Assembly (NCBI GenBank): GCA_963830175.1 | Contig: CAWHKV010000007.1 | Location: forward strand, 1-64,000 | Direction of reading: 5' to 3' | Length of the DNA stretch: 64,000 nt | Origin: JBBRBB01 sp963830175 | Lineage (GTDB): Bacteria; Bacteroidota; Bacteroidia; Chitinophagales; Chitinophagaceae | Shown: positions 15,843 to 24,664 of the stretch, one piece after another | How positions within the stretch are numbered: the first letter of the stretch is position 1 | Layout of the letters: every line of letters starts with the position of its first letter | Notes under the pieces: model-generated | Seen by the model: only the letters and a program-made list of their open reading frames with translations | Databases searched by the model: none | What the model was told of the DNA's origin: nothing | Program-made: the position numbers and the translations under genes

Positions 15843-18833
15843 CTATTTTACAAGCAGTTTTTCTTTAGAAGAAAATTCTTCCCCGGTAATATTAATATAA
15901 TAAACACCTGAGGAAAGTGTAGGCAGGTTAACCTGAAGGGTTTCTCCTGTCATGTTATAGGTACTTAACTGCTGACCATTTGTATTCAACAACTGCACCG
16001 TTAAATTCTGGGTATTGCCATTCACCGTAATGGTGATGAAATCCTTTGCAGGATTTGGCGTAATAAATAAGCGTTTAATATCGCTCATAGTTACATCCCT
16101 AACCCCCGAGTAGAATGCCTTTCCATCAAGATCAACCTCTTTAATGCGGAAATAATTCTTACCATTCAATGGTTTAAAATCTGTGAATTTATAAGAAGAA
16201 ACATTACTACTGTTTCCTGCGGCTTTAACCGTACCGATCTCTTTAAAATCCACACCGTTATTGCTTCTTTCAACCACAAATTTATCAGTGTTCTGTTCCT
16301 GTGCAGTTGTCCATTTCAACAAAACACTTTTGTTTTGTTTTTCTGCGGTAAACGAACCCCAGATAACCGGCAGTGGTGTTCCGTAAGCTCCGTAACCATC
16401 TTTACGTTTATTGGCACTACCCTGGTCTGCACCTACACCCAACCCTCTTCTTGCAAAAGCAGCCCATAATTCATTGCTGTATTTTGCATCGTAAAGCGCA
16501 GTATCTGCCTGCAAAAGTGCAGTTCTTGCATCTACGCATCCGCCAGAGCATTTTTCAATCTGCATACCTTTTATTACAAGGTTCATGGCAACAGAATTAC
16601 CACCAGGATTTGCCTGTGTTGCATCAAAGAAGTTTTTGTTTATGCCATGGTTTTTAATTAACTCCCAGGTCATTTCCCAAAGAACTGTACACCAGAATTC
16701 ACCGGTGTAATAGAAGCTGGCTGTTGAATCTGTATCAATTCCCAGGAAATTAAATTTAGCTTCCTGTACAAAAGATGCCGTTCTTAATGTATCATACGTC
16801 CAGGGATTAATACTAAAATTGGTACTGTAAGGATAGCGCCTGATGCCGCCTTCTTCTTTTGTAAAGCCAACTACATAGTTACCAATAGGACGTGATTTTA
16901 CGCCATCGGTAACAGCAGCATTTGCCCAATCAGTTGTCATCATTAAACCAAAATAATCGCTTATTCCTTCAGCTCTTTGCTCACCATTATTTTCACATCC
17001 CACAGTTTGGGCACCACCGATTAAACGGGCAGATATGCCATGGCCATATTCATGACAAACAACACCTGCATCAAGGCTGCCGTCTATTCTTACGCCAGGA
17101 TTCATTGTTGCATTAACAGTTTTTCCAGCATTTAGATCAGTTTTAATTCTTTGTGCATCTGAGTATACCACAAATACAGCCGGAATGGTGATTGAATTGT
17201 CAGACCCGCTCATAGTTACAAGGCGGCTGTCTACTTCTAGACTGTCACCAACTATTACTGCAATAGCGCCCGCATTCTGTGCATTTTTTATTTTTATAAC
17301 AAAAGTGCAACCACCTCTGTCGATGAATGCTATTTTTCCTTTTAGTTCGCTAACATTCGAAGCACCAGCACATGCACGGTGGTATTTTGGATCAGCATCT
17401 TTAAAATACACTACATCACCTGTGGTAGACCCTTTTTCAGCCAGCTTGTTTTCTGTGCTTACATTGCTTTCAGCTGCATTCATAGGTCCTTTAATATCAT
17501 CGGGTGCATTAAACACCAATGTATTTGGATTGAACAGATCCCACAAAAACATCTGTTGCCTTTGCTTTTGTCCATCAGGTGCCGGTGCGAAGTTCGCATT
17601 ATTGGTACCAGAACCATCTTGCGCCTCAGCGATCACATAATCATTTTCTTTGCCGCCGCGCCCAAGGTTATAAGCCTGTGCATTTCCTGCTATTTCATCA
17701 AATCCATAATTATAGGTAAGGTCATGAATGAGGTTATCCCAATAAAACAAATTGGTAATACCAAAGCTCTGGTTAAAGATATTTTCTACCGGGTCTAAAC
17801 CATAGTTTACCGGAAAATTAAAAGTAAGGTCGGGAGATTTAGTGGAAGACTTAGGTACATAACCGGGCTGATTATTGCCATCAAGATCTTCGTAAGCATA
17901 CACGTTATTACCACGTGTACTATCGTAAGTTCTGTCGTTATCTGTATGCCATTTTAAGGTATACGCTGCCGGGTTACCGCTCCTTGTCCAGGGATTGGTT
18001 TCCAGGGTTGCAGCACCATGGTTAGGATCTTCAATCGGGTAAGGCAGTACATTGTATTTGGCTGAGGTAATATCAGTTACATCAGTAGGTCCAAAACTTT
18101 CAGCAGGCGTACTGTTTAAGATAGATTCTTGTGAAAACCCAGTTGATGAATGGTTGTGCACAGCCGCATGTTTTTCAGGGGAAAGCGTCCAATTACAATA
18201 ACTTGTTAGGTTTTGTTTGTTGATGATTTTTCCTGTTAAAGCATCTACCTGAATAATATATGATCCGTTATCTTTATTAGATATTAATGATACCTGCCAG
18301 GTTAACCTTAGATCATTTTCGGTTTTAGCCCACACCTTTCTCACCACTATATTATTAAGGGCAACATTCATTTTATCATACTCGAACTCCTGACCATCTG
18401 CTGCTATTTTAACCGCATTAATAATGGGTTGTGTAACCGGAAGTTCAAGATCTCTTATCACCGTTTGCAAGGCCATTATCGGTGTAATCGATGCTTTGTC
18501 GGGTGCAGTTTTTCCCAACGACTCCATGCCATTAATTCTTGAAGACTGGCTTGCAATAAGTTTATCGTTTTTAAAAGTAAGGGATGTAATGGCATTATTT
18601 ACATCAACACCCTTATAGGTCTGTTGCAGGTATGCCATAATAAGGTTTGAACGCTTATCGTAAAAGGCATTAGCTATGCGGGAATTTTCAACATCAGCCT
18701 TGGTGAAACCAAGCGCAGAAGCATTTTGAAATACAAGCTGTTTTACATGATTAGCATCCAAAGGTTTTTGAGCACCGGCAGTTTGCAGAATAAGAACCCC
18801 CGCAAATGCCAGTAGAGTAGCAATTTTTTTCAT
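15843..18833 (-). CDS. secreted M36 (fungalysin) metallopeptidase with PA insert and type IX sorting tail
   Basis: This 996-residue protein has a signal peptide (about 1-21), a fungalysin/thermolysin propeptide region to about 200, and an M36 catalytic domain. The zinc motif is HEYGH (His594-His598), with downstream EQRAEGISDYFG supplying the third ligand. A protease-associated domain is inserted at about 470-570 (IDRGGCTF, NAGAIAVIVGD). The last about 75 residues (PNPAKDF, GVYYINITG, LLVK) form a type A T9SS C-terminal sorting domain, so the enzyme is exported and attached or released at the cell surface. It likely degrades extracellular protein. It stands alone after the terminator shared with rarA. 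Confidence 0.95.
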   Translation of the reverse strand: MKKIATLLAFAGVLILQTAGAQKPLDANHVKQLVFQNASALGFTKADVENSRIANAFYDKRSNLIMAYLQQTYKGVDVNNAITSLTFKNDKLIASQSSRINGMESLGKTAPDKASITPIMALQTVIRDLELPVTQPIINAVKIAADGQEFEYDKMNVALNNIVVRKVWAKTENDLRLTWQVSLISNKDNGSYIIQVDALTGKIINKQNLTSYCNWTLSPEKHAAVHNHSSTGFSQESILNSTPAESFGPTDVTDITSAKYNVLPYPIEDPNHGAATLETNPWTRSGNPAAYTLKWHTDNDRTYDSTRGNNVYAYEDLDGNNQPGYVPKSSTKSPDLTFNFPVNYGLDPVENIFNQSFGITNLFYWDNLIHDLTYNYGFDEIAGNAQAYNLGRGGKENDYVIAEAQDGSGTNNANFAPAPDGQKQRQQMFLWDLFNPNTLVFNAPDDIKGPMNAAESNVSTENKLAEKGSTTGDVVYFKDADPKYHRACAGASNVSELKGKIAFIDRGGCTFVIKIKNAQNAGAIAVIVGDSLEVDSRLVTMSGSDNSITIPAVFVVYSDAQRIKTDLNAGKTVNATMNPGVRIDGSLDAGVVCHEYGHGISARLIGGAQTVGCENNGEQRAEGISDYFGLMMTTDWANAAVTDGVKSRPIGNYVVGFTKEEGGIRRYPYSTNFSINPWTYDTLRTASFVQEAKFNFLGIDTDSTASFYYTGEFWCTVLWEMTWELIKNHGINKNFFDATQANPGGNSVAMNLVIKGMQIEKCSGGCVDARTALLQADTALYDAKYSNELWAAFARRGLGVGADQGSANKRKDGYGAYGTPLPVIWGSFTAEKQNKSVLLKWTTAQEQNTDKFVVERSNNGVDFKEIGTVKAAGNSSNVSSYKFTDFKPLNGKNYFRIKEVDLDGKAFYSGVRDVTMSDIKRLFITPNPAKDFITITVNGNTQNLTVQLLNTNGQQLSTYNMTGETLQVNLPTLSSGVYYINITGEEFSSKEKLLVK

Positions 18834-18956
18834 AATAGATTTTTCAGCGTAAAGTTTTAGCCAAGCAAGATAATAAAATATTAATCCAAAGTTTAATGAT
18901 GTTTCAAATATTTTACATGCATCATATTGTAGGGTTAAACGGAAAAATAATAATAC

Positions 18957-19391
18957 TTAAAAGTAATCAGGAAATTCAGCTATTTCCTTCAGTTCACCCC
19001 CATTCCTGTAATATATGAATTGATTAGACCCATTGGAAATAACGAGATACTTACAAGGTATGGCCATATTATAATGTATAACCTGCCTTAAAACGTGTTG
19101 AGAAAGCGGAACATTCATTTCCTTGCATTCAATGATCATCCAGGGGGCAGCATCTTTATAAACTACTATATCACACCGTTTTGATAAGCCTGCCAATATA
19201 ATTTCCTTTTCAACAGCAATCAGTGATGCAGGGTAATGCATGGTGTGTATCAAAAAATGTAATAGGTTTTGCCTTACCCATTCTTCCGGGGTAATCACCA
19301 CCCATTTTTTCCTGATACCATCAAAAACCAGTGGCTTATGGTTTTCATTCTTTATTTTTAAATCGCTTTCTGAGTAGGTTATTTTTGCCAT
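18957..19391 (-). CDS. HsdR N-terminal-like PD-(D/E)xK domain protein
   Basis: The 144-residue protein is made almost entirely of the type I restriction enzyme R N-terminal fold (HSDR_N_2). Core residues visible are the Glu of VEKEI, Asp in KRCDIVVY and the ECK motif in IIECKE, which form a PD-(D/E)xK nuclease site. No helicase, specificity or methylase genes are nearby. Solo proteins of this kind are common in Bacteroidota and their role is unclear. It is divergent from AMP nucleosidase, 53 bases away, so the two may share a regulatory region. Confidence 0.85.
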   Translation of the reverse strand: MAKITYSESDLKIKNENHKPLVFDGIRKKWVVITPEEWVRQNLLHFLIHTMHYPASLIAVEKEIILAGLSKRCDIVVYKDAAPWMIIECKEMNVPLSQHVLRQVIHYNMAIPCKYLVISNGSNQFIYYRNGGELKEIAEFPDYF

Positions 19392-19444
19392 TAAACAAAC
19401 CTATTTAATATATTGCCAAATCTAAAACTGCTTTTTCCCCATTT

Positions 19445-20215
19445 ATGACCAAAAAAGAAGAAATCGTTTCTAACTGGCTGCCTCGCTATACAGGCGAACA
19501 ACTAAAGAATTTTGGAGAATATATACTGCTCACCAATTTCAGCAACTATGTGGGCGCTTTTGCAAAAAAATTTAAAGTAAAGGTGATGGGGACCGATAAC
19601 CCCTTTCAGTGTGCCACGGCAGAAAACATTACCATCATAAATTTTGGTATGGGTTCCCCAGGTGCAGCCACCATTATGGACCTGCTCTCTGCCATTAAAC
19701 CAAAAGCGGTACTTTTTTTAGGAAAATGTGGCGGATTGAAAAAGAGAAATAAACTGGGCGACCTCATATTGCCTATAGCGGCAATAAGAGGCGAAGGAAC
19801 ATCTGGCGATTACATGCCTAAAGAAGTACCGGCACTGCCTGCTTTTGCCCTTCAAAAGGCCATATCTACAACAATTCGTGATTACCAGGTCGATTATTGG
19901 ACCGGCACCGTTTACACTACAAACAGGCGCATTTGGGAACATGACTCAGAGTTTAAAAAATACCTTGAGCAAATAAGAACTTATGCTATTGATATGGAAA
20001 CCGCCACGATATTTACGGTGGGGTTTTATAACAAAATTCCAACCGGGGCTTTATTATTGGTTAGTGATCAGCCCATGATACCCGAGGGTGTAAAAACAGC
20101 AGAGAGTGACAAACTCATCACTAAAAAATTTGCAGAGGTCCACTTGTTAATAGGCATAGATTCATTAAAGCAATTAATGAATAATGGTTTAACCGTAAGG
20201 CACCTCCGGTTTTAA
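19445..20215 (+). CDS. amn: AMP nucleosidase
   Basis: This 256-residue enzyme of the purine nucleoside phosphorylase superfamily would cleave AMP to adenine and ribose 5-phosphate. The short Bacteroidota form is recognised by FGMGSPGAATIMDLLSAI, LGKCGGLK, the AIRGEGTSGDYMP loop and the AIDMETATIF segment with its conserved Met-Glu. The ending SDQPMIPEGVKT is family-typical. It lacks the long N-terminal domain of the E. coli enzyme. It has no partner operon gene; queA follows 125 bases later. Confidence 0.93.
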   Translation: MTKKEEIVSNWLPRYTGEQLKNFGEYILLTNFSNYVGAFAKKFKVKVMGTDNPFQCATAENITIINFGMGSPGAATIMDLLSAIKPKAVLFLGKCGGLKKRNKLGDLILPIAAIRGEGTSGDYMPKEVPALPAFALQKAISTTIRDYQVDYWTGTVYTTNRRIWEHDSEFKKYLEQIRTYAIDMETATIFTVGFYNKIPTGALLLVSDQPMIPEGVKTAESDKLITKKFAEVHLLIGIDSLKQLMNNGLTVRHLRF

Positions 20216-20217
20216 TA

Positions 20218-20250
20218 TTTAGTTATTTCATTTTCTTTCCGTTACTTTTG
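20218..20250 (+). promoter_or_regulatory. candidate queA promoter
   Basis: TACTTTTG at 20243-20250 matches TAnnTTTG exactly; TTTAG at 20218-20222 is a weak -33 at about the right distance. The predicted leader of about 85 bases contains a short hairpin, CCGCC/GGCGG at 20283-20298. Confidence 0.45.
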
Positions 20251-20340
20251 CAAACTTTCTAAATACGCCAAATGTAAACAAAACCGCCCCGTAAGGCGGC
20301 GGCGATGGGTACCAGGCATTGAAAAACTTTCTATAAAAAC

Positions 20341-21390
20341 ATGAAGCTTTCACAATTCCGGTTCGATCTTCCACTCAATTTAATTGCCCAGAATCCTACT
20401 AAACGCCGTGAAGACAGCCGCATGCTGGTGGTTCACCGCGAAACAGGAAATATGGAGAACAGGCATTTCAAAGACATTCTTGAATATTTTGATGACAAAG
20501 ATGTATTTGTTGTTAATAACACTAAAGTTTTTCCTGCGCGCATGTATGGTCGCAAAGAAAAAACCGGGGCTAAAATTGAAGTGTTCCTTCTCCGCGAATT
20601 AAACAGGCCAAATCGTTTGTGGGATGTAATTGTTGACCCTGCCCGTAAAATTCGTGTGGGTAATAAATTATATTTTGGTGAAAATGATGAACTCGTGGCT
20701 GAAGTAATAGATAACACTACCAGCCGCGGAAGAACCATTCGTTTTTTATGGGAAGGTGACGATGCAGGTTTTAGAAATATGCTTGAATTTTTGGGTGAAA
20801 CTCCTTTGCCTAAATATATTAAGCGTAAACCCGATGAGGAAGATAAAGAGCGTTACCAAACCGTATATGCCAAACATGAAGGAGCAGTTGCGGCACCTAC
20901 TGCAGGTTTTCATTTTAGTAAAGAACTTATAAAAAGATGCGAAATACAGGGTATTCGTTTTGCAGAAATCACACTGCATACAGGTCTTGGTACTTTTCGC
21001 CCAATTGAGGTTGAAGACCTGAGCAAACATAAAATGGATGCCGAGTATTATAAAATTGATGAAGCTGCGTGCAAAATCGTAAACAAGGCTAAAGAAAACG
21101 GTAACCGGATTTGTTCTATTGGTACTACCACCATGCGGGGTATGGAAACCAGTTTTACTGCTCAAAAATTTTTAAAACCAAGCGAAGGCTGGACAAATAT
21201 TTTCATTCATCCTCCGTATAAATTTAATATTGCCGATAGCTTAGTTACAAATTTTCATCTTCCTAAGACCAGTTTGCTGATCATGACCTGCGCGTTTGCA
21301 GGCTACGATCTTACTATGGAAGCATATAAAAAAGCTATAAAAGATAAATACAGGTTTTTCAGTTATGGCGATGCCATGCTGGTTATTTAA
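20341..21390 (+). CDS. queA: S-adenosylmethionine:tRNA ribosyltransferase-isomerase
   Basis: QueA transfers and isomerises the ribosyl part of SAM onto preQ1-modified tRNA, giving epoxyqueuosine. The 349-residue protein starts MKLSQFRFDLP and has the motifs PLNLIAQNP, VFPARMYGRK, GAVAAPTAGFHFS, GLGTFRPIE, the GTTTMRGMET region and NFHLPKTSLLIMTCAF, all hallmarks of the family. A YhhQ-type queuosine-precursor transporter is encoded at 53701-54511, so the organism probably both makes and salvages queuosine. The gene ends with a rho-independent terminator. Confidence 0.97.
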   Translation: MKLSQFRFDLPLNLIAQNPTKRREDSRMLVVHRETGNMENRHFKDILEYFDDKDVFVVNNTKVFPARMYGRKEKTGAKIEVFLLRELNRPNRLWDVIVDPARKIRVGNKLYFGENDELVAEVIDNTTSRGRTIRFLWEGDDAGFRNMLEFLGETPLPKYIKRKPDEEDKERYQTVYAKHEGAVAAPTAGFHFSKELIKRCEIQGIRFAEITLHTGLGTFRPIEVEDLSKHKMDAEYYKIDEAACKIVNKAKENGNRICSIGTTTMRGMETSFTAQKFLKPSEGWTNIFIHPPYKFNIADSLVTNFHLPKTSLLIMTCAFAGYDLTMEAYKKAIKDKYRFFSYGDAMLVI

Positions 21391-21393
21391 TTA

Positions 21394-21426
21394 AAAAATC
21401 ACCCCTTTTATGGGGGTTATTTTTTT
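21394..21426 (+). terminator. terminator after queA
   Basis: Stem ACCCC (401-405 offset) with GGGGT (413-417), flanked by A6 before and T6 after. Located right after the queA stop. Confidence 0.75.
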
Positions 21427-21545
21427 ATGTGGCTTTAAAATACCCTTCAATTATTTTATTTGAATTGAATACCCTCCTCCACTTTTTCATTCCAACATCA
21501 AAGGCATGAAAATTTTAATTCAATCCTTTTCATCTTAATTAGAGA

Positions 21546-21578
21546 AAAATACCTTTTTTATTAAATTTTAGGTATTTT
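21546..21578. promoter_or_regulatory. inverted repeat upstream of accB
   Basis: A perfect 8-bp inverted repeat, AAAATACC (21546-21553) and GGTATTTT (21571-21578), is separated by 17 AT-rich bases. It lies 58 bases before the accB ATG and overlaps a possible -7 region (TATTTTG). It could be an operator for fatty-acid regulation, or merely a hairpin; see findings. Confidence 0.35.
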
Positions 21579-21636
21579 GCCACCCCTTTACGTTAAAAAC
21601 GTGGCAAAAACTATCAAAACTCACAAAAATCGTAAC

Positions 21637-22125
21637 ATGGACTATAAACAAATCCAAGAGCTTATAAAGCTCATCAACAAGAGCAACATTGGTGAATTGT
21701 GTATTGAAGAAAAGGATTTTAAAATAACGATCAAGCAGAAAAAAGAAAACGTTACGCAAACTTTTATGGCCGCCCCACAAACTGCCCAGCAACAAATGAT
21801 GCCGATGCAGCAGAGCGCACAATCATCCTTTGAGCAGCCACAACAAAACCAGTCGCAGGCAGCACCCGCCAGTAAAGCGGATGATTATATTACTATTAAA
21901 AGTCCTATGATTGGCACCTTTTACCGCAGACCATCCCCCGACAAACCAAACTTTGTTGAAGTGGGTGATGATATAACCACCGGAAAAGTTATTTGCATAA
22001 TTGAAGCCATGAAACTTTTTAATGAAATTGAAAGTGAGGTTAAAGGGAGAGTGGTAAAAATATTGGTAGATGACAGTAGCCCTGTTGAATACGATCAGCC
22101 TTTGTTTTTAGTAGAACCGGCTTAA
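21637..22125 (+). CDS. accB: biotin carboxyl carrier protein of acetyl-CoA carboxylase
   Basis: This 162-residue carrier shuttles carboxybiotin between AccC and the carboxyltransferase in the first step of fatty-acid synthesis. The N-terminal residues 1-40 fold as the usual AccB helix/strand region, residues 44-80 are a Gln/Pro/Ala-rich linker, and the biotinyl domain is at 83-162. The biotin lysine is Lys126 in EAMKL, with Leu where most bacteria have Met. The true start is MDYKQIQEL; a TTG start at 21577 would add residues outside the family. accC follows after 81 bases. Confidence 0.95.
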   Translation: MDYKQIQELIKLINKSNIGELCIEEKDFKITIKQKKENVTQTFMAAPQTAQQQMMPMQQSAQSSFEQPQQNQSQAAPASKADDYITIKSPMIGTFYRRPSPDKPNFVEVGDDITTGKVICIIEAMKLFNEIESEVKGRVVKILVDDSSPVEYDQPLFLVEPA

Positions 22126-22206
22126 TTACACTGAATATAGAGCATTATAATATGCTGATACATTCAATCTAATTCTAGTCATTTTTTAAATTTCAAATTA
22201 AAAAAA

Positions 22207-23548
22207 GTGTTCAAAAAAATATTGATTGCCAACCGGGGCGAGATAGCCCTTCGTGTTATAAGAACCTGCAGGGAAATGGGCATAAAAACGGTTGCCGTTT
22301 ATTCTACAGCAGACAGAGACAGCCTTCATATAAAATTTGCAGATGAGGCAGTTTGTATAGGCAAACCTCAAAGCAGTGAATCATATTTAAATATTCCCCA
22401 CATAATGGCTGCCGCAGAAATTACAAACGCGGATGCCATTCACCCTGGTTACGGATTTCTGGCAGAAAATGCCAAGTTTTCTCAAATATGTAAAGACCAC
22501 GGAATAAAGTTTATAGGTCCAACCCCTTCCATGATTAATTCCATGGGAGATAAAATAACTGCAAAGGAAACCATGATAAAAGCCGGGGTTCCTGTTGTAC
22601 CCGGAAGCGGCGGTTTACTTAATAGCCTGGAGGAAGCAAAAGAACTCGCGAAGAATGTTGTTGGTTACCCGGTAATGCTTAAAGCCACAGCAGGTGGTGG
22701 TGGTAAGGGTATGCGTGTAGTGTATGAAGAAAGCGAAATGGAACGCGCCTTTAATACGGCAAAACAAGAGTCTGCAGCATCATTTAAAAATGATGGTTTA
22801 TACATGGAAAAATTCGTGGAAGAACCACGCCATATAGAAATTCAAATCGCAGGCGACAGGTACGGTACAGTTTGCCATTTAAGCGAAAGGGATTGTAGTA
22901 TACAACGCAGGCACCAGAAACTGGTAGAAGAAAGTCCTTCACCTTTTATGACGGATGAACTTCGTGAAGCAATGGGCGAAGCCGCTATAAAAGCAGCCTC
23001 AGCCATTAACTATGAAAGTGTTGGTACTATTGAATTTCTGGTTGATAAACACCGCAATTTTTACTTCATGGAAATGAACACCCGTATACAGGTAGAACAC
23101 TGTGTTACGGAAGAAGTAATTCAGTACGATTTAATAAAGGAGCAGATTAAAATTGCAATGGGTGAAAGAATTTCCGGTAAAAATTATTATCCTAAAATGC
23201 ACTCCATAGAATGCCGAATAAATGCCGAAGATCCTGTACAATGATTTTCGCCCTTCACCCGGCAGAATAATTACTTTGCACACGCCCGGTGGTCATGGCG
23301 TTCGGGTAGACAGCCATGTATATACAGGTTATGTAATTCCATCTAATTACGACTCAATGATTGGCAAACTTATTACCACGGCACGTACCCGGGAAGAAGC
23401 CATAAATGCCATGTACCGTGCATTAAGTGAATATGTAATTGAAGGGGTAAAAACAACCATTCCTTTTCATTTGCAATTAATGAAGAACCCCGATTTTATT
23501 TCAGGCAACTTCACTACTAAGTTTTTAGATAATTTTGAAATGGAATAG
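22207..23548 (+). CDS. accC: biotin carboxylase, frameshifted at 23236
   Basis: This is the acetyl-CoA carboxylase subunit that carboxylates biotin using ATP and bicarbonate. Motifs seen include KKILIANRGEIA at the start, HPGYGFLAEN, AGGGGKGMR, FIGPTP, the QRRHQKLVEESP segment and EMNTRIQVEH. After RINAEDP the frame is lost; removing one base at about 23236 gives DPYNDFRPSPGRI, the expected family text, and a 446-residue protein ending NFEME. Because AccC is normally essential, a sequencing error is the likely reading. Start is GTG (22207). It forms the accBC pair with the preceding gene. Confidence 0.93.
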
Positions 23549-23555
23549 AAATGGG

Positions 23556-24570
23556 TTAAAATGATACTGTTGGGCACTTAACACTTTTACCGAACGTATC
23601 AAAAACACCTGTTTTAATAATAGACAGTTCATATGCGCCCTTTGTTTGCGCATAGGTGCCTAAAGATGATGTGGTGGCATCGTAATTTACTGTAATGGAA
23701 AGGTCATTTAACTGAAATCCTATCATTGGGTATAAAGGCATCTTTTACTCGGTAATATAAACCACCAATCAAAAGCATAGATCCATCACCACTTAGGTTA
23801 TAATGCGCATTCATACCGGCCACCGTTTCTGTTGTTTGGGCCATATTGCTTACGTAAACATTGGGATTTAATATCCAACGGTCATTCAATTTAAAACTTC
23901 CGTTTAAAAAACCATTGAACCGGGTGGGAACCCTGGTATCTGCCAGCTTATTGTCGAAAAAAGATTCGCTGGGGCTGTTTAAATGTGTTGCGCTGAACCC
24001 TGCATTTACATAAGCATTCTCAGTGGGAAACCACGCATAATTTAAACCAGCCTGCAGGTCTATATACCATACAGAACTGTTGGCAAAAGGCTCGTTACTG
24101 GGAATAACAACATCAAAAAACTGCCCGTTCCATTGGTTATCGAAAGTAAGTTTACTCAGGTCAACCCGCTTGTTTACCCCTCCTATAGCAAAACCGCCAC
24201 TTAATAAACTTTTATATCCAATAAGCTGGTGATAAGCTAACGAGCCATTTACTTTTGTAGAAGTTAAACTGCCGCTACCCGCCTGGTCGCGTAAAATAGA
24301 AAGGCCCAAACCCATCCAGCCATTTTCAAATTTATTATTGAAAATTTGGGCATCGCCCCACGCACTCATTGTTTTATATGGGTTTGCAATTACACCAGCC
24401 CATTGGTTTCTATAATTAACACCTACACGATAATCTACATCAGGCGAAAAGCCAGTGTTGGCGGGGTTTATAAGTAAGGGCGCATTAAAGTATTGTGAGA
24501 AATGCAGGTCTTGCGCCCGTATAGCTACACCCACAAACATTGTAAATAAAAAAATAATAATTGCTTTCAT
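23556..24570 (-). CDS. PorP/SprF family type IX secretion-associated outer-membrane protein, frameshifted
   Basis: This outer-membrane beta-barrel protein belongs to the PorP/SprF group that pairs with large type B T9SS cargo. It has a signal peptide (MKAIIIFLFTMFVGVAIRAQ) and the family start DLHFSQYFNAPLLINPANTG. The C-terminal piece lies in another frame; removing one base at about 23726-23730 joins DAFIP to MIGFQLNDLS and gives 337 residues. The ATG at 24570 is preferred to a TTG at 24609. It lies 94 bases downstream of the giant CHU_C protein on the same strand, the classic arrangement of cargo and dedicated PorP/SprF partner. Confidence 0.9.
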
Positions 24571-24617
24571 GTACTTCTCTGCTCCTTCATTATTTTTAAT
24601 TCCAGCCAATATTTCAT

Positions 24618-24641
24618 TGTATCTCTGTTGCGTCGCAATCC
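24618..24641 (-). repeat. interspersed intergenic repeat, copy A
   Basis: On the minus strand it reads GGATTGCGACGCAAC followed by AGAGATAC, matching two other copies in this window (28375 and 54898). The core TTGCGACGCAA is a near-perfect palindrome. It lies between the CHU_C protein and its PorP partner. Confidence 0.5.
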
Positions 24642-24664
24642 TTTTATTGCTGTGCTTAATTGCA

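Noticed and set aside
20283..20340. Possible preQ1 riboswitch upstream of queA
   Set aside because: The hairpin CCGCC/GGCGG is present, but I could not find the A-rich tail and pseudoknot pairing of the known preQ1 classes.
22126..22206. AGCAT/ATGCT hairpin between accB and accC as a terminator
   Set aside because: The stem is only five base pairs and AT-rich with no T-run, so read-through to accC is expected.
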